Source: Gammaproteobacteria bacterium
GTDB lineage: Bacteria; Pseudomonadota; Gammaproteobacteria; Arenicellales; UBA868
Assembly (NCBI GenBank): GCA_022451485.1
Contig: JAKUQS010000021.1
Coordinates: forward strand, 1-48,483
Reading direction: 5' to 3'
DNA length: 48,483 bases
Each line of letters begins with the position of its first letter. The first letter of the stretch is position 1. Below are positions 42,267 through 48,483 of this stretch, piece after piece. Both the position numbers and the translations under genes were made by a program. Under the pieces are notes generated by a model. It was not told the DNA's origin. It made no database searches and worked only from the letters and a program-made list of their open reading frames with translations.

Positions 42267-44684
42267 CTAAGGTAATCCTAGTACTCTCTTTCTCTCGTTG
42301 GCCCAAGTCTGAATTAGATGGTCAACTGCCAAGCCGATGGATGCGACACAAAGCCCGAGCAATAGACCGTTACCGATACCTTGTTTATCTGATAACGCTT
42401 TGATAATGAACTGTCCCAAATCTTCGGTACCAATAAAAGCTCCAATGATCACCATAAATAGAGCGAAGATGACGGTCTGGTTTATTCCCAGCATGATATG
42501 AGGGAAAGCAAGCGGTATTTCAATTTTTATCCATCTTTGCAGTCGATTGACACCTGACATTGAGCCAGCATCTTGCAAGGATTCCGGCACGCTACGAAGC
42601 CCTTCCACGGTGTACCGGGTTGCGGGAATAGTGGCATAAACGATCACTGCAATTAATACGGAGGTATCCGTTACTCCAAAAAGGATCATCACCGGAATCA
42701 AATAAACGAATGACGGGAAGGTTTGAAAGGTATCGCATACCAATAAAATAACCTTTGTCGCTAATCTATTTTGGGCGCATAAAGAACCAACCGTTATACC
42801 AATAGCTGCCGACACAATGACTCCAAAACTCGCCATATAGGCGGTAATCAGAGCCCTATCCCACCACTCTAGCAGCGCGATAAATAACAAAAACGAAGCA
42901 ACAATCAGGGCAGATCTAATTCCACCAACAATATAACCAATACCCATTACCAAAAAGAATGTTGCACTAACTGGCATAGACAAATACGACTCTCTCATTG
43001 GAATCAGCACATCTACAATTAACCATTTATTAAAGTCCTGCAACGCAAAGAAGAACGTGTCTAGAAACCAATCAATCCCCCCCTGCAATAGTGGCTCTAA
43101 AGTAATACCTTTGTTGTGAGGGATTAGATATAAATAATTAATACCGCCTTTAAAAAAGAAAGTGCCCATGTAAGCCACGATAGAACCTATAAATACAACC
43201 ACAGCAAAAACCAACGACCATTTATGACGCTGTATAAAAGGAAGGTCTGCAAAATAGTCAACCTGCTTATTCGCCCAGGCCAAAGACAGTTTATCTAAAA
43301 GGACAGCGATCAGGACGATACAGATTCCCAGTTCTAAGGCTTGCCCAACCCTCAACTGATTAAGTGCGAGTAATAAATTAAAGCCTAAACCCTTTGCCCC
43401 AATGAATGAGGCAATCACTGCCATTGCTAAGCACTGCATGATAATTTGGTTTACCCCAATTAAAATATCGCGCCTTGCTGTAGGAATCAGAACCTTAAAC
43501 ATCAGTTGATAATTGTTGCATCCACTCATCATGCCCGCATCCAAGACCTCTGGTGATACTTTCTTCAACCCCAAAAGGGTTAGGCGTATCATCGGCGGCG
43601 TCGCAAAAATTATTGTTGCAATAGCACCCGCCTGATCACCAATTCCAAAAAACACCATGACAGGCACAAGATAAGAAAAGTGGGGCATCGTCTGCGCTAT
43701 GTTAAGCAACGGCGTTAATGCCGACTCTATGGAACGACTTTTGTATGCCCAAACGCCAAAAGACAACCCCAATACAAAAGAAGCTGGTGCCGCAATCAAT
43801 ACAAACGATAGTGTTTCCATAGAAGGCTGCCATTGCCCGAAAATGGAAATATAGATAGTCGCAAACGCTGCCAATATCGCTAGCCCTCTACCCTGGAGGA
43901 CGTAGCCCAAAAGAATTGCACCACCCGTAACTACGGTCCAGGGAAGCGCCGGCCACCGCGCCCAGTTATTTTCACTAACGAAATCCCAGCTAGTAAAAGT
44001 AACAATGGTTTTAACCCCTCCCAAAAGAATTTCACGAATAAACTCTATTGCAAAAAGTAAAGTAGCAGAAATACCTCGCGTGATTTCAAAAACCAACGCA
44101 GAGTCCTCGAATTCCTCAATTTCAGGGTCATAAATTTCAATAGGAAACCAGTGATACATCAAATAGTTTGCAAAGTCGGTAACTATGACAGGCATATCCC
44201 AAAAACTACTTGTCTCTGGTTCACCAAAAAACCAAGTAACCAAACTTGGAACTACAAAAAAACCACCCAACATAGCTATCAGCACATACTGAAATAACTT
44301 ACCCCAGTTCCGCGTGCACCAATCAGCTAGAGAAATCTTTGATGAGTGTATTTTTGAATAGTAATTGTTAACCATCAATCCAGCCATAATCAATAAAGCT
44401 GTCAGTATGTATACCGCGGAGGCATTAAAGACTGGATTGTAAAAATTTAACTCAGGTATACGCACGAATTGGGGCGGCAACTGGCCAGTTAAAATCATAC
44501 CAAGTGACTCAGAAGCGCCGACGACGGCGACTATTTCTCCTTTTTGAACTGCCTTGGTAAAACCATCTCTAACATCAATAATGTCGCTGTACTGGCCCGT
44601 CATCAAAATGAGGGCTACAAAACCAATAAGAACAATTCCTAACTGTACTAATTTGACGTGCTTTGCTAGATGATTCACGGTCAA
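42267..44684 (-). CDS. ProW-type ABC transporter permease with two fused permease halves
   Basis: An 805-aa inner-membrane protein, about twice the length of E. coli ProW. Two BPD-type permease modules are seen, each with the EAA-like loop: first around 385-430 (VLDAGMMSGCNNYQLMFKVLIP), second around 690-735 (LQDAGSMSGVNRLQRWIKIEIP), here quoted only as anchors DAGMMSG and DAGSMSG. About fifteen or more helices are predicted, with a long N-terminal extension holding an acidic loop (DPEIEEFEDSA). It forms the channel of a glycine betaine/choline/proline-betaine type importer with ProX and ProV. It begins 9 nt after the ProV stop. Base composition is visibly AT-richer than its flanks. Confidence 0.9.
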   Translation of the reverse strand: MTVNHLAKHVKLVQLGIVLIGFVALILMTGQYSDIIDVRDGFTKAVQKGEIVAVVGASESLGMILTGQLPPQFVRIPELNFYNPVFNASAVYILTALLIMAGLMVNNYYSKIHSSKISLADWCTRNWGKLFQYVLIAMLGGFFVVPSLVTWFFGEPETSSFWDMPVIVTDFANYLMYHWFPIEIYDPEIEEFEDSALVFEITRGISATLLFAIEFIREILLGGVKTIVTFTSWDFVSENNWARWPALPWTVVTGGAILLGYVLQGRGLAILAAFATIYISIFGQWQPSMETLSFVLIAAPASFVLGLSFGVWAYKSRSIESALTPLLNIAQTMPHFSYLVPVMVFFGIGDQAGAIATIIFATPPMIRLTLLGLKKVSPEVLDAGMMSGCNNYQLMFKVLIPTARRDILIGVNQIIMQCLAMAVIASFIGAKGLGFNLLLALNQLRVGQALELGICIVLIAVLLDKLSLAWANKQVDYFADLPFIQRHKWSLVFAVVVFIGSIVAYMGTFFFKGGINYLYLIPHNKGITLEPLLQGGIDWFLDTFFFALQDFNKWLIVDVLIPMRESYLSMPVSATFFLVMGIGYIVGGIRSALIVASFLLFIALLEWWDRALITAYMASFGVIVSAAIGITVGSLCAQNRLATKVILLVCDTFQTFPSFVYLIPVMILFGVTDTSVLIAVIVYATIPATRYTVEGLRSVPESLQDAGSMSGVNRLQRWIKIEIPLAFPHIMLGINQTVIFALFMVIIGAFIGTEDLGQFIIKALSDKQGIGNGLLLGLCVASIGLAVDHLIQTWANERKRVLGLP

Positions 44685-44693
44685 AGAACCGAT

Positions 44694-45758
44694 CTAGAGT
44701 TTTGTTGCTGATTTACTGCCAAACAACACATGAATCACTTTAGAAGCATGTACGGCACCAACAACATTGTTATTAGCATCTGTTACCGCGACCGGCTTCT
44801 GTTCATTAAGAACCGCTTCCGCAACTGTTTCGATCAGTGCATCTTTGGATACTTTTAGATCACTCAACTCTTCTGCACTATCTATAACATCCATCACAGA
44901 TTCAATCTTAAGCACCTTCTCCCGTGGCACCTCCTCAGTAAATTTTCGAACGTACTCGGTTGCTGGACTCAGAACGATATTGGCCGGTGTATCTAATTGT
45001 TCGATAACACCCTCTTTCATGATGGCTATTCGATCAGCAAGCCGAAGTGCCTCATCAAAATCATGCGTTACGAACAAAATGGTTTTATTTAGTACACCCT
45101 GTAGCCTCAGAAATTCATCCTGCATCTCTTTGCGTATTAGTGGATCGAGAGCCGAAAATGGCTCATCTAAAAACCATATATCAGGCTCAACCGCCAACGA
45201 GCGCGCGATACCCACACGCTGCTGCTGACCACCAGACAACTCTCGCGGAAAATAGTTTTCTCTTCCGTCGAGCCCAACAAGATCAACCATGTCTTTCGCT
45301 CGTTTAATACTATCCTGGGTGCTGCTGCCTTTTATCTGTAGAGGAAAAGCGATGTTTTCCAGGACCGTTCTGTGGGGCAACAATGCAAAGCTCTGAAACA
45401 CCATGCCCATTTTGTTGCGCCTAAGCTCAATGAGCTTTTTGCTGCTCATGGCCAACAAATCTTCACCGTCGATAAAGATATTGCCCGCAGTAGCATCCGT
45501 TAACCTTGATATACACCGGAGCAGTGTTGACTTGCCTGAGCCAGACAGGCCCATCACCACAAGCATTTCACCTTTGTGCACTTGGAAAGATGCGTTGTTA
45601 ACGCCAACGATACAACCCGCCTCTTGAAACGTCTTATGATCTACTTTGCCATTCGATAGCTGCAGCAGCTTTTTTGCATTCTCGCCAAAGATTTTATAAA
45701 CCGCATCACACTGAATGACCGGTTGTTGTGCTGTTTTTGGCGCATCTTGAGCAGGCAT
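44694..45758 (-). CDS. ProV-type quaternary amine ABC transporter ATPase
   Basis: A 354-aa ATPase. Walker A is GLSGSGKST (70-78), Q-loop Q122, signature LSGGQQQ (174-180), Walker B IWFLDEP (194-200), then SALD and the switch histidine in VTHDFDEAL. The N-terminal extension (YKIFGENAKKLLQL) is characteristic of ProV/OpuAA. A C-terminal CBS-like region (about 270-350) would sense ionic strength in the osmoregulated members. An upstream ATG adds 11 unlike residues; I take the ATG before PAQDAP with AGGAAAG upstream. It lies between ProX and ProW in one transcript, after a hairpin that may lower its expression relative to ProX. Confidence 0.92.
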   Translation of the reverse strand: MPAQDAPKTAQQPVIQCDAVYKIFGENAKKLLQLSNGKVDHKTFQEAGCIVGVNNASFQVHKGEMLVVMGLSGSGKSTLLRCISRLTDATAGNIFIDGEDLLAMSSKKLIELRRNKMGMVFQSFALLPHRTVLENIAFPLQIKGSSTQDSIKRAKDMVDLVGLDGRENYFPRELSGGQQQRVGIARSLAVEPDIWFLDEPFSALDPLIRKEMQDEFLRLQGVLNKTILFVTHDFDEALRLADRIAIMKEGVIEQLDTPANIVLSPATEYVRKFTEEVPREKVLKIESVMDVIDSAEELSDLKVSKDALIETVAEAVLNEQKPVAVTDANNNVVGAVHASKVIHVLFGSKSATKL

Positions 45759-45832
45759 CGTTTCTTTCCTAACGCATTTGCTACACCACAATGATAACCG
45801 CCATTCCCACTACATCTAGCCACAACAAGCTC

Positions 45833-45870
45833 AAAAAAATCCCCCCCTAGTCGTTAGAACAAGGGGGGGA
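45833..45870 (-). terminator. Hairpin with T-tract between ProX and ProV (partial terminator)
   Basis: On the minus strand an 8-bp stem (TCCCCCCC with GGGGGGGA, 15-nt loop) is followed by seven T. It sits inside the operon, 26 nt after the ProX stop, as expected for an element that lets the binding protein be made in excess of ATPase and permease or that protects the ProX mRNA. Confidence 0.75.
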
Positions 45871-45895
45871 CTGATATTACACCCTACGAAATACC

Positions 45896-46840
45896 CTACA
45901 TACCGGCTTGCGTAAAAGGCTTCCAGACTTTCTCATTATCAGCCAGCCATTTTTTTGCCGCATCCTGGTGACTCATTTTGTCGATATCGACCAGTGCGGC
46001 CATGGAACCGATCTGACCCGCGTTAAATGACATTTGTGAGAACGCCATATAGGCCGCTGGATGCGTTTTCGGGAACTTATAGTTGGCCGCCTTTTTTAGC
46101 CAACCGATGGGTGATCCACACTTACTGTCGCCACCGTCTTGTTTTCTGCAGCCAGGTGAGTACGGCGGCCACTCAATGAAAACGAAACCCTCAGCGTCTG
46201 TAAAGTTAGGTGTCCAGTTAAAAACAATCGTGCCACGACCTTCTTTCTTTGCAGCAGCGAGTTCTGCCCATAAGGCATCAGCGCCACCAGCAAACTTAAC
46301 CACGTAGTCGTCACCCAATAGTGCAGCTACACGGTCGGGATATTCCTGGCCATGCCAGCTTTGCGGCCCTTCCAGAATCCGTCCCTTACCCCCGGAATCA
46401 GGCGTTGCGAAGACATCTTTACAGTTTTTTAATGCCTCCCAATTGGGAAGGCCTGGGCACAAGTTCTTGTCAATAACCCATTGCGGCACACCCACTTCTT
46501 CCAGAGTCTTTGCTGCATGTGTCCCGGCATCAATGACACCACCTTTTGCCATTGCGGCATAAAAGGATTTCCCGAAAGTCGACTGCCACACTTCATGAGA
46601 TATGGTGACGTCCCCATTACGAATGGATTCATAGACTGCTTGAGTATCTGCAGGTACGTACTCAACGTTGTTCCCCATACTTTCAAAGATTCCACCAATC
46701 ACATAAGCCATCACGACCTGGCTTGACCAGTTATGTGTCGGGATCACAATAGGTTTGGAACTGTCGGCCGCGTTAGCGGTACCAACAAGACCTAGTGCCA
46801 ACCCCATCAAAGCACCACTTATGAACTTTAACCTTCTCAT
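45896..46840 (-). CDS. ProX/OpuAC-type glycine betaine-like substrate-binding protein
   Basis: A 314-aa periplasmic binding protein. A signal peptide (MRRLKFISGALMGLALGLVG) ends with a signal peptidase I site after ANA (residue 24). Aromatic residues suited to a cation box are W38 in THNWSSQ, W85 in HEVWQST, W162 in QSWHGQEY and W209 in FNWTPNF; cysteines C128/C140 and C231/C241 are placed for disulfides. It captures a quaternary ammonium compound such as glycine betaine or proline betaine for ProVW; the exact ligand is unknown. A strong AGGGAGG precedes the ATG. It follows the 129-aa gene by 95 nt, in the operon headed by the GlxD-like enzyme. Confidence 0.92.
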   Translation of the reverse strand: MRRLKFISGALMGLALGLVGTANAADSSKPIVIPTHNWSSQVVMAYVIGGIFESMGNNVEYVPADTQAVYESIRNGDVTISHEVWQSTFGKSFYAAMAKGGVIDAGTHAAKTLEEVGVPQWVIDKNLCPGLPNWEALKNCKDVFATPDSGGKGRILEGPQSWHGQEYPDRVAALLGDDYVVKFAGGADALWAELAAAKKEGRGTIVFNWTPNFTDAEGFVFIEWPPYSPGCRKQDGGDSKCGSPIGWLKKAANYKFPKTHPAAYMAFSQMSFNAGQIGSMAALVDIDKMSHQDAAKKWLADNEKVWKPFTQAGM

Positions 46841-46935
46841 CCTCCTACCTCCCTATTATCAAATACTACGTTCACAGCATTTGGCATCTAATATCCCAAT
46901 CAGCGGATATCATTCCTTCGCCAGGCCTTGCCTAG

Positions 46936-47325
46936 CTAAAACTTTCTGTACGCCGCATTAAGTTCCACCATCGGGTGGCGCAAAGACATCTGAAAACGGA
47001 TAAGCAACTCTCTCGCAATCATGTCACGATCCTGCTGACTATCGGGCAGATCCAGATCAGCAGGTACGGTTACCCAACCATTGATATTCCGGTCGAAAAC
47101 CGCGGGACGACCTTCCTCATAACCCATGTGAACGTCCTCAAGCCAATTCAAATCAGACCACCCCATCTTCTCCAGGTATTGTCGAAGAAACGGCGTGAGG
47201 CGATCGTAGTCAGGCAACAGGTTAACGTCATAGCGATAACCAATATGTTGTCCGATGTCCTTTTCTCGATCACTATCCAGTCCGTCAGCATTAAGGTAAT
47301 GGTCGATGTCTTTGATGTCTGCCAT
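46936..47325 (-). CDS. Protein of unknown function, 129 aa, between GlxD-like enzyme and ProX
   Basis: A soluble, acidic 129-aa protein with no signal peptide or membrane helix. Notable are WSDLNWLEDVHMGYEEGRPA in the middle, the INGWVTVPADLDLPD segment, and a C-terminal helix with RELLIRFQMSLRHPM. I do not recognise a family. It starts 10 nt after the GlxD-like stop and precedes ProX, so it is embedded in the same transcript. Close coupling to a glutamate-synthase-like enzyme suggests a small partner subunit or regulator (inference). A separate metabolic enzyme cannot be excluded. Confidence 0.75.
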   Translation of the reverse strand: MADIKDIDHYLNADGLDSDREKDIGQHIGYRYDVNLLPDYDRLTPFLRQYLEKMGWSDLNWLEDVHMGYEEGRPAVFDRNINGWVTVPADLDLPDSQQDRDMIARELLIRFQMSLRHPMVELNAAYRKF

Positions 47326-47335
47326 TATGTCGTCC

Positions 47336-48483
47336 CTAGTAACGCGTCATATCCGGTCGGCCGACCGTATGCTGTGTGCCCGCCAGCGGCACCATCGCCA
47401 TCGCAGAAGCTTCCATCGTCAGCGCAGCGAGATCTTCTGGCTCTAACGAGTGCACATTGGTTTTACCGCACGCCCGTGCCAACATTTGACACTCAATCGC
47501 GAGCGTATGGAGAAAATTGTAAACCCGCTCCGCTGCCGCATCAGGGTCCAACCGTTTGCGCAACTCAGGATCCTGCGTTGCAACGCCGACCGGGCACCGG
47601 CCCGTATGACAGTGATAACAGTGGCCAGCCTCTACGCCCATTTCCCTTGGAAAATCGGCTTCCGGAATAGCCTTGTTACAGTTCAGCGCCATGAGCACGG
47701 AGTGCCCGATCGCCACTGCATCAGCACCTAACGCAATCGCCTTCGCCACATCACCACCGTTTCGAATACCACCCGCGTAAACTAGCGAAATCTCGCCTGT
47801 CTTACCCACATCATCGAGCGCCTTTCTGGCCTGCCGAATGGCCGCAATGCCCGGCACACCGGTCTCTTCTGTTGCCAGATGAGGGCCAGCCCCAGTCCCA
47901 CCTTCCATGCCGTCGATATAGATGGAGTCCGGTCCGGTCTTCGCCGCCATGCGAACGTCGTCATAAACCCGTGCCGCACCCAGTTTTAGTTGAATAGGAA
48001 TCTCCCCGTTGGTCGCCTCTCGAATCTCCTCAATCTTGAGCGCCAGATCATCCGGCCCCAACCAGTCGGGATGACGAGCGGGTGAACGCTGATCGATCCC
48101 GGCAGGCAATGATCGCATCTCGGCAACCTGGTCCGTAACCTTCTGCCCCATCAGATGACCACCCAACCCCACCTTGCAACCTTGCCCGATAAAAAACTCG
48201 CACGCATCAGCCAACTGCAGGTGATGCGGATTAAAACCGTAACGTGACTGAATGCACTGGTAGAACCATTTCGATGAGTAACGTCGCTCATCCGGAATCA
48301 TGCCGCCTTCACCAGAACAAGTCGCAGTGCCTGCCATTGTGGCGCCTCGTGCCAATGCAGTCGTTGCCTCGTAAGACAAGGCGCCGTAACTCATGCCCGT
48401 CACATAGACCGGAATATCAAGCTCCAAAGGCCGCTTGGCGTTCGGTCCAATCACGGTCTCTGTCAGACACTTTTCCCGGTAGC
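47336..48483 (-). CDS. Second GlxD-like FMN glutamate synthase domain protein (5' end outside window)
   Basis: At least 382 residues, open to the window edge (reading YREKCLTETV upstream of the first in-frame GTG, so the start is outside). It has VTGMSYGALSYEA near the visible start, CSGEGGMIPDERR, KVGLGGHLMGQKV, LPAGIDQRSPARHPD, IYIDGMEGGTGAG, GGIRNGGDVAKAIALGA and the 3Fe-4S cysteines in AGHCYHCHTGRCPVGVATQDPE (as GHCYHCHTGRC), and ends EPEDLAALTMEASAMA. All catalytic blocks seen in the fused enzyme at 33898-35847 are kept. It heads a transcript with the unknown 129-aa gene and ProXVW. GXGXG and amidotransferase partners, if any, would lie beyond the edge. Confidence 0.92.
   Translation of the reverse strand, partial: YREKCLTETVIGPNAKRPLELDIPVYVTGMSYGALSYEATTALARGATMAGTATCSGEGGMIPDERRYSSKWFYQCIQSRYGFNPHHLQLADACEFFIGQGCKVGLGGHLMGQKVTDQVAEMRSLPAGIDQRSPARHPDWLGPDDLALKIEEIREATNGEIPIQLKLGAARVYDDVRMAAKTGPDSIYIDGMEGGTGAGPHLATEETGVPGIAAIRQARKALDDVGKTGEISLVYAGGIRNGGDVAKAIALGADAVAIGHSVLMALNCNKAIPEADFPREMGVEAGHCYHCHTGRCPVGVATQDPELRKRLDPDAAAERVYNFLHTLAIECQMLARACGKTNVHSLEPEDLAALTMEASAMAMVPLAGTQHTVGRPDMTRY

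Noticed and set aside
42252-42271. A 7-bp inverted repeat (CTTAGAA/TTCTAAG) at the ProW stop
   Set aside because: The stem is AT-rich and no T-run follows on either strand, so a terminator call is not supported.
46975-47670. A 231-codon plus-strand open frame
   Set aside because: It lies opposite the 129-aa gene and the GlxD-like gene, has no recognisable domain and low-complexity composition; the opposite frames carry clear conserved motifs.
1-48483. CRISPR arrays, tRNA or rRNA genes, insertion sequences and phage genes
   Set aside because: Reading the intergenic stretches showed no regular direct repeats, cloverleaf sequences, transposase frames or terminal inverted repeats.

Overview
This 48.5 kb window looks like the chromosome of a Gram-negative bacterium, most likely a free-living marine member of the Pseudomonadota. 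The pointers are a periplasmic ProX-type binding protein with a classical signal peptide, a TlpA thioredoxin, a Cfa synthase and many osmolyte/amine catabolism families common in marine alpha- and gammaproteobacteria. I cannot place it more finely. Genes are densely packed, often with 4 to 20 nt overlaps. There are no rRNA, tRNA, insertion sequence, phage or CRISPR features that I can see, and almost no transcription regulators: only a PaiB-like flavoprotein and a pirin tail could be regulatory.

Layout. (1) 1-6052: pirin tail, PaiB-like protein and EamA permease, then a three-gene minus-strand cluster of an AbfD/HpaB-type flavoprotein, an AGAT-type amidinotransferase and a PLP decarboxylase. 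(2) 6245-12568: FAH-family hydratase, Ldh2-type dehydrogenase, cysteine synthase, Cfa, and a class II aldolase-SDR fusion. (3) 12828-16911: plus-strand RidA, DadA-like oxidase, EutA/maleate-isomerase-like protein, M24 hydrolase and ABM protein. (4) 16943-22375: TlpA plus DUF4396, a 2,2-dialkylglycine decarboxylase-like enzyme, an M81 (MlrC) protein and an MFS permease. (5) 22552-28851: XdhC, PhyH, crotonase and MocA on the plus strand; IlvD/Edd dehydratase and a class I amidotransferase on the minus strand. (6) 28971-29930: a ureohydrolase. (7) 29996-39569: the nitrogen core. It has an operon of a GlxB/MgsA-like amidotransferase, a GlxC-GlxD (MgsB-MgsC) fusion, a GltD fused to a degenerate GlxD-like domain, and a GlnT/GmaS-type glutamine synthetase. 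A second PhyH diverges from it, followed by an AmtB operon with small membrane proteins and a strong terminator. (8) 39848-42190: a tandem DUF1989-GcvT fusion. (9) 42267-48483: a minus-strand operon with a second GlxD-like enzyme at its head (cut by the window edge), an unknown 129-aa protein, and ProX, ProV and a double-length ProW.

How it may work together (inference). The right third looks like a system that imports a quaternary or N-methylated amine (ProXWV) and ammonium or methylammonium (AmtB). It would pass nitrogen through a glutamine- or gamma-glutamylmethylamide-type synthetase and a glutamate-synthase-like complex (N-methylglutamate synthase architecture). The methyl group would go to folate through the GcvT fusion, which stands where the usual MgdABCD dehydrogenase is missing. 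A second theme is guanidino chemistry: amidinotransferase, ureohydrolase and DUF1989. The most unusual items are the GltD-degenerate GlxD fusion, the DUF1989-DUF1989-GcvT fusion, the GlxD-headed betaine transporter operon and the flavoprotein-amidinotransferase-decarboxylase cluster. All family calls are by eye and from memory; no searches were run.
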